A stretch of DNA of 27,129 bases, taken from JAHECQ01 sp047638695. Its GTDB lineage: Bacteria > Actinomycetota > Acidimicrobiia > Acidimicrobiales > SZUA-35. The stretch covers positions 1 through 27,129 of the forward strand of contig JBLINY010000061.1 of assembly GCA_047638695.1 (NCBI GenBank), written 5' to 3'. The first letter of the stretch is position 1, and every line of letters begins with the position of its first letter. Positions 16,140 through 23,012 of the stretch are shown here, piece by piece. The translations under genes were made by a program, and so were the position numbers. The notes beneath the pieces are model-generated. The model did not search any database. It saw only the letters and a list, made by a program, of their open reading frames with translations, and had not been told where the DNA came from.

Positions 16140-17230
16140 GCCGCCCGACCATTCGCGATGACCTCGCGGCGCTCGAGGGTTACCACTCGCCGCAGGTCGA
16201 GGTGGAGGTACGACTCAATACGAACGAAGCGCCATCTGCGCCTCCAGCCGGTTTCACCGACGCGCTCATTGAGGCTACACGGGCCATCGAGTGGCACCGC
16301 TACCCCGATCGATCTGCCCTCGCGCTTCGAACCGCGATCGGCGAGTTACATGGTGTCGAGGCTGGGCGGGTTTTTTGTGCGAACGGGTCGAACGAGGTGC
16401 TTCAGACGATCCTGCTCACGTTTGCCGGGCCAGGTCGTAGCGTCCTCACGTTCGAGCCGACCTATGCGTTGCACGGTCATATCGCTCGGATCACCGGTGC
16501 CGCAACGATCGAGGGCACACGCAACGACAGGTTCGAACTCGATCCCGGCTACGCCGTCGATCTTGTGCACCGCCACCGGCCAGCCGTCACCTTCCTGTGT
16601 TCACCGAACAACCCCACCGGGCTCGTTGAGCCTCGGTCTACCGTCGAGGCCGTTCTCGCCGCGGTCGCTTCGGTCGGCGGCCTACTGGTGGTCGACGAAG
16701 CGTACGGCCAGTTCGCTCCATGGTCGGCACAAGAGCTTCAGGGCGACGAGACACCGTTGGTGGTCAGCCGCACCTACTCGAAAACATGGGCCATGGCTGG
16801 CGCTCGGCTTGGCTACCTGCTGGCACCTGATTGGCTGATATATGAACTCGACAAAGTCGTCTTGCCCTATCACCTGGACTCGATGAAACAGGCGGCTGGA
16901 CTCGCCGCGCTCGACTTCCTCTCGGACATGGAATCCCGGGTGGCGGGCATCATCGAAGAACGCGGGATGCTCGAAGCGGCATTGCTGAACCTGGACTGTG
17001 AAGTGTTCCCATCGGGCGCCAACTTTGTCCTCTTCCGACCGCCGGGCGGTGACGGCAGCGCCATCTGGCAAGGCCTTCTCGACCAGTCGGTGCTGGTGCG
17101 CAACACGTCGAGCTGGGAGCGGCTTGACGGTTGTCTGCGGGTCACGGTCGGCGAACCGAAAGAGAACCGTCGCTTCCTCGATGCCCTCGGTTTAGTGCTG
17201 GACCAACCAGCAAGACAGGAGCAGTCATGA
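16136..17230 (+). CDS. hisC: Histidinol-phosphate aminotransferase
   Basis: A 364-aa fold-type I PLP enzyme that transaminates imidazole-acetol phosphate with glutamate to give histidinol phosphate. Seen: LNTNEAP near residue 28, ANGSNEVLQ (82-90), SPNNPTG (156-162), the PLP-contacting Asp187 and Tyr190 in VVDEAYGQF, and Schiff-base Lys216 in SRTYSKTWAMAGARLGY. A C-terminal LRVTVGEPKENRRFL holds the substrate-carboxylate Arg. Start and stop overlap the neighbouring genes by 4 nt on both sides (ATGA). Confidence 0.96.
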   Translation: MSRPTIRDDLAALEGYHSPQVEVEVRLNTNEAPSAPPAGFTDALIEATRAIEWHRYPDRSALALRTAIGELHGVEAGRVFCANGSNEVLQTILLTFAGPGRSVLTFEPTYALHGHIARITGAATIEGTRNDRFELDPGYAVDLVHRHRPAVTFLCSPNNPTGLVEPRSTVEAVLAAVASVGGLLVVDEAYGQFAPWSAQELQGDETPLVVSRTYSKTWAMAGARLGYLLAPDWLIYELDKVVLPYHLDSMKQAAGLAALDFLSDMESRVAGIIEERGMLEAALLNLDCEVFPSGANFVLFRPPGGDGSAIWQGLLDQSVLVRNTSSWERLDGCLRVTVGEPKENRRFLDALGLVLDQPARQEQS

Positions 17231-17820
17231 GCCGATCGGCTTCGAAGGCCCGTAAAACCAAGGAGACCTCAATAGATGTCTCGATCGAGCTCGACGGGAC
17301 TGGGGCCACCGCCGTGTCCACCGGCTTGCCGTTCTATGATCACATGCTGGATCAGCTTGGCCGCCACGGTGGCTTCGATCTCACGATCAAAGCCGAGGGC
17401 GACCTTCACATCGACAGCCATCACACGGTTGAGGACACCGCGATTGTTGTCGGTGAAGCCTTCGCCGAGGCGCTGGGCGACAAAGCTGGAGTGCGGCGCT
17501 TTGCTAGTGGCCTCTACCCCCTTGATGAGGCCCTCGTCGAGGTTGCCCTCGACCTTTCTGGTCGGCCGTTCTTCGTATGGGATGTCGAGTTGCCGGAGGC
17601 TATTCCAATGGGCAACCCACCGTTCGACCCATCACTGGCCGAGCATGCGATGCAGAGCTTTGCTACAGCTGCCGGAATCACTCTGCACGTTCGGCTCAAA
17701 GACGGCCGGAACGTCCATCACATCATCGAAGCCGCCTTCAAGGGGCTGGCCCGTTGTCTACGCGACGCCGTCCGCATCGATGATCCCGGCGGGATCCCCT
17801 CGACCAAGGGTCAGCTTTGA
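17227..17820 (+). CDS. hisB: Imidazoleglycerol-phosphate dehydratase
   Basis: A 197-aa manganese enzyme (monofunctional; no HisB-type phosphatase domain) that dehydrates IGP to imidazole-acetol phosphate. Metal-binding motifs: LPFYDHMLDQLGRHGGFDL (34-52), DSHHTVEDTA (63-72) and, in the second half, FVWDVELPE and KDGRNVHHIIEAAFKGLA. The ATG at 17227 overlaps the hisC stop (ATGA). The frame is open upstream, but homology begins at this ATG. The stop overlaps the TTG start of hisH. Confidence 0.96.
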   Translation: MSRSASKARKTKETSIDVSIELDGTGATAVSTGLPFYDHMLDQLGRHGGFDLTIKAEGDLHIDSHHTVEDTAIVVGEAFAEALGDKAGVRRFASGLYPLDEALVEVALDLSGRPFFVWDVELPEAIPMGNPPFDPSLAEHAMQSFATAAGITLHVRLKDGRNVHHIIEAAFKGLARCLRDAVRIDDPGGIPSTKGQL

Positions 17821-18482
17821 GCCAGCCAGTCCACGACGTGAACGGTCGCAAGGTCAGAGTCGCCGTGCTCGACTACGAGATCGGCAACCTCCGATCGGCG
17901 CAAAAGGCGCTTGAGCATGTGGGCGCAACGGCACGACTCACTGCCGACCCGGCCGAAATCGCGGCAGCCGATGCCGCCGTTCTGCCCGGAGTCGGCAACT
18001 TCGGAGCCTGCATGGATGCGCTTGATGCCACGGGCTTGGCCGAGCAGTCTCGTCTCGTTGCCGGATCAGGACGTCCCTTCCTCGGCATCTGCGTCGGAAT
18101 GCAACTGCTCTACGAAGGGTCGGAAGAAACGCCAGGCCGGGACGGACTGGGCCTTCTGCCGGGCATGGTCCGTCAACTGCCCGAAGGCGTGAAGCGACCG
18201 CAGATGCAATGGAACCAGCTGCAGAGTCAACAGAATCCTGGCGCCACGTCCCATCCACTGTTGCAGGGTCTGAACGGAGCCTGGATGTACTTCGTCCATA
18301 GTTTTGCAGCTGGCCCTGGGCCAGAAGTGATAGCGACGGTCGACTACGGCGGGCCGGTCACCGCAGCGGCAGCCAAGGACAACGTTTGGGCGACGCAGTT
18401 CCACCCCGAAAAGTCGGCCGACGCCGGCATGCAGTTGCTGTCGAATTGGGTCGCCTGGGTCGCATCGGTGACGTCATCATGA
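17817..18482 (+). CDS. hisH: Imidazole glycerol phosphate synthase, glutaminase subunit
   Basis: A 221-aa class-I glutamine amidotransferase that feeds ammonia to HisF. The triad is visible: nucleophile Cys92 in FLGICVGMQLLYEGSEE, and His196 and Glu198 in TQFHPEKS; the oxyanion-side LPGVGNFGACM is at 56-66. The TTG start overlaps the hisB stop (TTGA) and has AAGGG 6 nt upstream; GTG 17838 is an alternative that would remove seven poorly conserved residues. The stop overlaps hisA by ATGA. Confidence 0.95.
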   Translation: MSQPVHDVNGRKVRVAVLDYEIGNLRSAQKALEHVGATARLTADPAEIAAADAAVLPGVGNFGACMDALDATGLAEQSRLVAGSGRPFLGICVGMQLLYEGSEETPGRDGLGLLPGMVRQLPEGVKRPQMQWNQLQSQQNPGATSHPLLQGLNGAWMYFVHSFAAGPGPEVIATVDYGGPVTAAAAKDNVWATQFHPEKSADAGMQLLSNWVAWVASVTSS

Positions 18483-19216
18483 GGCTCTACCCAGCGATCG
18501 ATCTCCGCGGCGGCAACTGTGTCCGTCTCTACCAGGGCGACTACGACCAGGAAACGGTCTACGCAGCCGATCCTGTGGCCCAGGCAATGGCGTTCGTGGA
18601 TGCAGGAACCACCTGGTTGCATGTCGTCGACCTCGACGCGGCGCTTACGGGCGAGCCGACCAATCGGCCGGTCATCGCTGCCATCTGCGAAGCTTCGCCG
18701 GTCCCGGTTCAGGTCGGTGGCGGAGTGCGCACCATTGAGGCAGCTGAGGCATTGTTCGACGCTGGCGTGACCCGTGTTGTGATCGGCACTGCTGCTCTCG
18801 AAAACCCGGAGCTGGTCCGAGCCCTCGCTGCAGTCCACCCGGTGGCTGTTGGCCTTGACGCTCGCGGGGGAGAAGTGGCCACCCACGGATGGACCGAAAA
18901 AACGGGGCGAACGGTTGGCGATCTGGCAAGCGAGTTTGCCGACGCCGGAGTCGCCGCCCTCGTTGTCACCGAGATCAGCCGCGATGGCACGCTGGCTGGA
19001 CCAGACGTCGACGGCCTCAGCCAGCTGTTGGCCTCCACCGATATTCCCGTCATTGCTTCGGGCGGTGTTGGCTCGTTGGGCCACCTGCGAACGCTGGCAG
19101 GTGTCACCGCTGGTCCGCGCCAATTTGAAGGAGTCATCGTCGGTAAGGCGATTTACGAAGGAGCCTTCACGGTGGCAGAAGCTGTTGCCGTCCTCGACGA
19201 GGCCGGAGCACGATGA
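18479..19216 (+). CDS. hisA: Phosphoribosyl-formimino-AICAR-P isomerase (HisA, possibly PriA type)
   Basis: A 245-aa (beta-alpha)8 barrel that isomerises ProFAR to PRFAR. The catalytic acids are Asp8 (PAIDLRGG) and Asp169 (TEISRDGTLAGPD). Phosphate-binding loops are VGGGVRT (79-84) and ASGGVG. Many actinobacteria use a bifunctional PriA for both HisA and TrpF reactions. In PriA an Arg precedes the Gly-Trp (RGW); here the triplet is His136-Gly-Trp138, so bifunctionality is doubtful. The start (ATG 18479) overlaps the hisH stop and the end overlaps hisF, both as ATGA. Confidence 0.93.
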   Translation: MRLYPAIDLRGGNCVRLYQGDYDQETVYAADPVAQAMAFVDAGTTWLHVVDLDAALTGEPTNRPVIAAICEASPVPVQVGGGVRTIEAAEALFDAGVTRVVIGTAALENPELVRALAAVHPVAVGLDARGGEVATHGWTEKTGRTVGDLASEFADAGVAALVVTEISRDGTLAGPDVDGLSQLLASTDIPVIASGGVGSLGHLRTLAGVTAGPRQFEGVIVGKAIYEGAFTVAEAVAVLDEAGAR

Positions 19217-19980
19217 CGGTCGTACGGGTGATTCCCTGTCTGGACGTCGATAATGGCCGAGTTGTGAAGGGCGTGAACTTCGTCGACCTTCGCGATGCGG
19301 GGGATCCCGTCGAACTGGCCGCCGTGTACAACCAACAGGGAGCCGACGAGTTGGTTTTCCTCGACATCACGGCCACCTCCGACGACCGCCAAACAACGGT
19401 TGACATGGCCACAGCGGTGGCCGAGCAAGTCTTCATTCCGTTCACCATCGGGGGCGGAATCCGCTCGGTCGAAGACGCCCGACGTCTTCTCCGTGCCGGT
19501 GCCGACAAAGTGTCGGTGAACTCAGCTGCGGTGGCCCGACCTGAACTTGTTGGCGAGATTGCAGCCGAGTTTGGCAACCAATGCGTTGTGGTGGCCATCG
19601 ACGGGCGTCGAAGCGAGAACACCCCCTCAGGCTTCGAGGTCTTCGTGAAAGGCGGGCGCGAAGCCACGGGACTCGACGTCGTGGAGTGGGCGGTACGAGT
19701 CGTCGCTTTGGGGGCGGGCGAAATCTTGCTTACCTCGATGGACCGCGATGGTACGCGGGCCGGGTTCGACATTGAGATGACCTCTGCTGTCTCAACAGCC
19801 GTGCACGTGCCCCTAATCGCTTCGGGAGGGGTCGGAGGCGTTGCTGACTTGGCGCCGGGTGTCGTCGATGGAGGCGCCGATGCTGTTCTTGCTGCCAGCA
19901 TCTTCCACTTCGGGGAGTGCACCATCGCTGACGCCAAGGCTGCCCTCGCTGATGCAGGGCTGAAGGTTCGTCCCGCTTAG
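19213..19980 (+). CDS. hisF: Imidazole glycerol phosphate synthase, cyclase subunit
   Basis: A 255-aa (beta-alpha)8 barrel partner of HisH that makes IGP and AICAR from PRFAR and ammonia. Catalytic Asp11 (IPCLDVDNGRVVKG) and Asp130 (VVVAIDGRR) are at the canonical numbers. Also seen are FTIGGGIRSVEDA, GADKVSVNSAA, and SMDRDGTRAGFD near the end. It is the last gene of the operon. Its TAG overlaps the TAA of the convergent GT2-GtrA gene, so no intergenic terminator exists between them. Confidence 0.97.
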   Translation: MTVVRVIPCLDVDNGRVVKGVNFVDLRDAGDPVELAAVYNQQGADELVFLDITATSDDRQTTVDMATAVAEQVFIPFTIGGGIRSVEDARRLLRAGADKVSVNSAAVARPELVGEIAAEFGNQCVVVAIDGRRSENTPSGFEVFVKGGREATGLDVVEWAVRVVALGAGEILLTSMDRDGTRAGFDIEMTSAVSTAVHVPLIASGGVGGVADLAPGVVDGGADAVLAASIFHFGECTIADAKAALADAGLKVRPA

Positions 19981-21137
19981 CTCGCACGCCGCCAGGTCAC
20001 GCTGCGGTTCAGCGCGTAGTTGCCCACGGTGGCCAAGGCGATACCGGCCAGCTGCAGGAGCACGGGACCGCCGACGGCGTCGGTGCTTCCCGTCGCCAGA
20101 GACGTGACCCCGGCCTGAACAACGAGACCGTGGAGAGCGACCAGCTGGAACGGGAGAAATCCGACGAGCAGTCGAAGGCCTCGTCGTTGCTCGGCCGCAA
20201 AGGTGAATCGGTTGTTCATCCAGTAGTTGGACCACACGCTCAGTTCGAAGGCGACCAGGGGCACCAGTGTGAAGCCGAACAGCGCGGCGATAAAGGGTGC
20301 CCCGAAGCGGACACTCACACCGAACAAACCGACCATTGCGTAGGCCGTCATCGTGGCCGACATGACTCGTCCAGTGAGAAGGCTGACGAGTGTCAGGAGG
20401 TATGCGAATGCGACCGAACTGGTGAGCTTGGTTTCCCCATGTTGCCGCTCGCCGAAGAGATAGCCGAATTCCTGAACTCGCGGCTTTGGTCCTCGAACCA
20501 GGAACTCGAGCAGAATCTTGAAGCCCCGAGGATTGGCTCTGTCGGCCACCTGAGTGTGATGGGCTCGGGATATGGCGAAGAACCCGCTCATCGGGTCGGT
20601 CACATTGGTCGATGTGACCATTCGAGCCATGGAAGCGCCGAGCACGGACATCGTCCGGCGAGATCGAGCGAACGAGCCGTAGCTCCCGCCCTCTACCTCG
20701 CGTGAAGCAACCGAGACATCGGCCTCTCCGGCGAGAATCGGAGCGATCATGCGGGGCAGAATCGAGGGATCGTGCTGGAGGTCGGCATCCATGACAGCGA
20801 TGGCTTCACCTCTTGCCACCGACATGCCCATCATCACTGCCGACGAGAGCCCTCGCTCGCCGGTGCGGCGAATCGAGCGAAGGCGAGGCCGGGTGGTGGC
20901 CAGCTCTTCGGCGATCTGCCACGTTCCATCAGGTGAGTCGTCGTCGACAACAATGATCTCGTAGTCGATTGGTCCGAGAACGATCGTGAGGCGATCTATC
21001 AGAATCGGAAGATTCTCTGATTCGTTGTACGTCGGGATCACCAACGAGAGATCGGGTCGGCCGACGCCCCGCCGATCGCGGTTGGCAACCCGGGCCGCGT
21101 CTGCCGCGACTTCCTCAGATGTCTCGAACACTGCCAT
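19977..21137 (-). CDS. Polyprenyl-phosphate glycosyltransferase (GT2) fused to a GtrA-like membrane domain
   Basis: A 386-aa two-domain protein. Residues about 28-250 are a DPM1-type GT2 domain: SLVIPTYNESENL, IIVVDDDSPDGT (61-72), the DADLQHDP metal site (Asp117, Asp119), MSGFFAISR, and KILLEFLVRG. Residues about 262-384 are a GtrA-like domain with four membrane helices and two copies of the characteristic end motif (NYWMNNRFTF, 304-313; NYALNRSVTW, 373-382). The first domain would make polyprenyl-phosphate mannose or glucose and the second may help flip it for glycan decoration. AGGAG lies 4 nt before the ATG; GTG 21140 is an alternative. The gene stands opposite to the his genes it separates. 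Confidence 0.88.
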   Translation of the reverse strand: MAVFETSEEVAADAARVANRDRRGVGRPDLSLVIPTYNESENLPILIDRLTIVLGPIDYEIIVVDDDSPDGTWQIAEELATTRPRLRSIRRTGERGLSSAVMMGMSVARGEAIAVMDADLQHDPSILPRMIAPILAGEADVSVASREVEGGSYGSFARSRRTMSVLGASMARMVTSTNVTDPMSGFFAISRAHHTQVADRANPRGFKILLEFLVRGPKPRVQEFGYLFGERQHGETKLTSSVAFAYLLTLVSLLTGRVMSATMTAYAMVGLFGVSVRFGAPFIAALFGFTLVPLVAFELSVWSNYWMNNRFTFAAEQRRGLRLLVGFLPFQLVALHGLVVQAGVTSLATGSTDAVGGPVLLQLAGIALATVGNYALNRSVTWRRAS

Positions 21138-21238
21138 CACGCTCCTCGTCGGCTGCTAAGCGACCGTTGTGAGGCTGCGGTTCGTGACAGGGCTGGGCAC
21201 GCCACTGAACAGAGCGGGTGGGCAGGAGGTCGTTCGTC

Positions 21239-21308
21239 GACGGTGTTGGTCAGACGGTGTTGGTCAGACGGTGTTGGTCAGACGGAGTTAGTCAGACGGA
21301 GTTAGTCA
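21239..21308. repeat. 14-bp tandem repeat, five copies, spanning the hydrolase stop codon
   Basis: Three copies of GACGGTGTTGGTCA (21239-21280) are followed by two of GACGGAGTTAGTCA (21281-21308), with no spacers. Each junction creates GTCAGAC, a near-palindrome, every 14 bp. The TAA stop of the minus-strand hydrolase lies in the unit nearest the gene, and every later copy repeats that stop region. The array lies between this gene and the downstream GT2-GtrA gene. Confidence 0.95.
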
Positions 21309-21940
21309 GCGGGCGCCAAAGCCAGTTGCGCAAGCTCGACCACTCGGTCGAGACGACCGGCAAGGAAGTGATCGGCGTTCGGCACCGTCCACTGGGATGT
21401 GTTCACCCAATCAGCGGTGGTTGTTGCCGCCTTATCGGGCGGGTTGAACTGATCATGTTCCGGAACAGCCAGGACCTTGGATCGGCTGTCTTGCGGCGCC
21501 GCCATTTCGTTGACCCGAACGATGCTGAGCGGGGGAGCGACCGAGAACCAGCCGTCATGGCGCTGGTGATCGACCGCCAAGGAGACATCGGCGCCGAACG
21601 ACCAACCGCCGACGATCAGTCGAAGGTCGGGGTAGCGGCCACCAAGCTCATCGATGGCGGCGGCGACATCGTTGCGTTCGGCCTTTCCCTCGTCATGAGT
21701 GCCGGTCGATGCGCCGACGCCACGAAAGTTGAATCGCAGGCACGCAGTGCCGTGCTCGGGAAGGCGATCGAAGAGGCCATCGATGACGCCGGCCGTCATG
21801 TTGCCACCGTGAAGCGGGTGCGGGTGGCACAACACCATCAGTGTCTCGACCGGGCCGGCGGGGACCACGAGTTGGCCTTCGAGTGTCTCTTCGTCGCTGG
21901 TCTGGAGTGAGACGGCTTCGATGGCGGAGTGGGTGGGCAT
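21302..21940 (-). CDS. Alpha/beta hydrolase (COG2945-like)
   Basis: A 212-aa cytoplasmic hydrolase, substrate unknown. The motifs match the COG2945 group: LCHPHPLHGGNM (37-48), LRFNFRGVGASTG (68-80), the nucleophile elbow GGWSFGADV with Ser114, Asp163 in VPEHDQFNPP, and His191 in NADHFL. The ATG at 21940 begins the conserved domain. The upstream frame to 22165 is antisense to the GroES-like gene and is excluded. A TAGCGT element 8 nt upstream, inside a 12-bp palindrome, suggests a leaderless start. The stop codon lies in the 14-bp tandem repeat. Confidence 0.85.
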   Translation of the reverse strand: MPTHSAIEAVSLQTSDEETLEGQLVVPAGPVETLMVLCHPHPLHGGNMTAGVIDGLFDRLPEHGTACLRFNFRGVGASTGTHDEGKAERNDVAAAIDELGGRYPDLRLIVGGWSFGADVSLAVDHQRHDGWFSVAPPLSIVRVNEMAAPQDSRSKVLAVPEHDQFNPPDKAATTTADWVNTSQWTVPNADHFLAGRLDRVVELAQLALAPAD

Positions 21941-21947
21941 GGGATCA

Positions 21948-21959
21948 GACGCTAGCGTC
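21948..21959. promoter_or_regulatory. 12-bp palindrome giving overlapping -10 elements to two divergent genes
   Basis: GACGCTAGCGTC is its own complement. On the plus strand it reads TAGCGT at 21953-21958, 7 nt before the GTG of the GroES-like gene. On the minus strand it reads TAGCGT at 21949-21954, 8 nt before the ATG of the hydrolase. The two -10 hexamers share a TA. A CACGTG palindrome (21959-21964) lies next to it. It could be a symmetric bidirectional promoter, an operator, or both. Confidence 0.55.
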
Positions 21960-21965
21960 ACGTGC

Positions 21966-22325
21966 GTGAGCGTCAAGAACGGGTCGGAAACACCTAAGAA
22001 CGAGGGCTCGAGTCGCCTCCCGATCAAGATGTTGAGTGATCGGATCTTGGTTGAGATGGAGGGCGAGGCCGGTGACCGCAAGTCAACGGGTGGTATTCTC
22101 ATTCCGGCAACGGCCCAGGTCGGCAAACGACTCACGTGGGCCAAGGTCGTAGCTATCGGCCCCAACGTGCGATCAATGCAACTTGATGACCGTGTGCTGT
22201 TCAGCCCCGAAGACCGCTACGAGGTTGAAGTCGGCTCACAGGACTACATCATCCTTCGGGAGCGAGATATTCACGCCGTCGCCGCCGAACGCCTCGATGA
22301 CAACCCCACTGGTCTGTATCTCTGA
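21966..22325 (+). CDS. GroES-like co-chaperonin (Cpn10 family)
   Basis: A 119-aa protein. After a roughly 18-residue polar N-terminal tail comes a Cpn10 fold: IKMLSDRILVEMEGE, like 'iRPLhDRVlVk', then a mobile loop KSTGGILIPATAQ, the WAKVVAIGPN strand, LDDRVLFSPEDRYEVEV, and YIILRERDIHAV near the end. GroES caps GroEL during folding. No groEL is adjacent. The loop and tail differ from the usual roughly 97-aa GroES, so this may be an accessory or specialised copy. GTG 21966 is chosen because TAGCGT ends 7 nt upstream; ATG 21921 would overlap the divergent hydrolase. Confidence 0.8.
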   Translation: MSVKNGSETPKNEGSSRLPIKMLSDRILVEMEGEAGDRKSTGGILIPATAQVGKRLTWAKVVAIGPNVRSMQLDDRVLFSPEDRYEVEVGSQDYIILRERDIHAVAAERLDDNPTGLYL

Positions 22326-22355
22326 GTCGGGCTGTTTCATTTAGTCGGGCTATCG

Positions 22356-22540
22356 CCCTTCTGCTTCGCCATCTGGCTTTCATCGGTGTTGCTGCCGCCT
22401 CCGGCGGGCAGCCGTGCTGCCCTTCTGCTTCGCCATCTGGCTTTCATCGGTGTTGCTGCCGCCTCCGGCGGGCAGCCGTGCTGCCCTTCTGCTTCGCCAT
22501 CTGGCTTTCATCGGGTTTGCTGCCGCCTCCGGCGGGCAGC
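22356..22540. repeat. 64-bp tandem repeat, about 2.9 copies, with hairpins
   Basis: Copies begin at 22356, 22420 and 22484 with CCCTTCTGCTTCGCC. The first two are identical, and the third differs by a small change near 22515 and loses its last bases. Each carries a hairpin with GCTGCC/GGCAGC arms (22391-22412, 22455-22476, 22519-22540). At copy junctions GGGCAGC-CGT-GCTGCCC forms a competing perfect hairpin (for example 22406-22422). It fills most of the 287-bp gap between the GroES-like gene and hisI. The period is not a multiple of three. Confidence 0.95.
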
Positions 22541-22600
22541 CTCACGTTGGTTCGCTCTGGTAGGGCTGCGAAAATGGGATTCGCTCGGTGGGGTGGCGGG

Positions 22601-22606
22601 TAGTCT
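22601..22606 (+). promoter_or_regulatory. Putative -10 element (TAGTCT) of hisI
   Basis: TAGTCT fits TANNNT and ends 6 nt before the hisI ATG, predicting a separate leaderless hisI-trpE transcript. It lies 60 bp after the 64-bp repeat array. Confidence 0.5.
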
Positions 22607-22612
22607 GCTCGG

Positions 22613-22969
22613 ATGGCCGACGTGCAAAGCATCACACCCACCGACGACCAACTCGGAGCGGTCAAATACGACGGCGACGGCCTCGTCCCTGCGATTGTGC
22701 AGGACGACTCGAATGGATCGGTCCTCATGATGGCCTACATGAATGCCGAGACGCTCGAACTGTCGCTGGCCGAAGGCCGCACGGTGTTCTGGAGCCGGTC
22801 GCGCCAGGAAGTGTGGCGAAAGGGCGAGACATCGGGTGAGCGTCAGTGGATTCGCTCTGCCGCCTACGACTGCGATGGCGACACCCTCTTGTTCCGAGTC
22901 GAACAAGAAGGCAATGGGGCCTGTCACACCGGTGAATATTCGTGCTTCTACCGGTCGTTCGGATCCTGA
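22613..22969 (+). CDS. hisI: Phosphoribosyl-AMP cyclohydrolase
   Basis: A 118-aa monofunctional enzyme (no HisE domain) for the third step of histidine synthesis: zinc-dependent opening of the adenine ring of PR-AMP. Motifs: VQDDSNGSVLMMAYMN (29-44), FWSRSRQEVWRKGETSG (59-75), the metal-binding DCDGD (86-90), and Cys104, His105 and Cys111 in ACHTGEYSCF. It is cut off from hisDCBHAF by three genes and two repeat arrays but stays next to trpE, as in mycobacteria. It has its own predicted -10 box. Confidence 0.96.
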   Translation: MADVQSITPTDDQLGAVKYDGDGLVPAIVQDDSNGSVLMMAYMNAETLELSLAEGRTVFWSRSRQEVWRKGETSGERQWIRSAAYDCDGDTLLFRVEQEGNGACHTGEYSCFYRSFGS

Positions 22970-23012
22970 CCATTAACCGTCCAACCCCGCTTCGAACCAA
23001 GGCCTCGATCGA

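Noticed and set aside
22356..22540. CRISPR array
   Set aside because: The units are contiguous 64-bp copies with no unique spacers, and no cas genes are present. The same holds for the 14-bp and 17-bp arrays.
22386..22730. Plus-strand open frame of 114 codons over the 64-bp repeats
   Set aside because: The repeat period is not a multiple of three, so the frame shifts between copies, and the frame then runs into hisI in the wrong frame.
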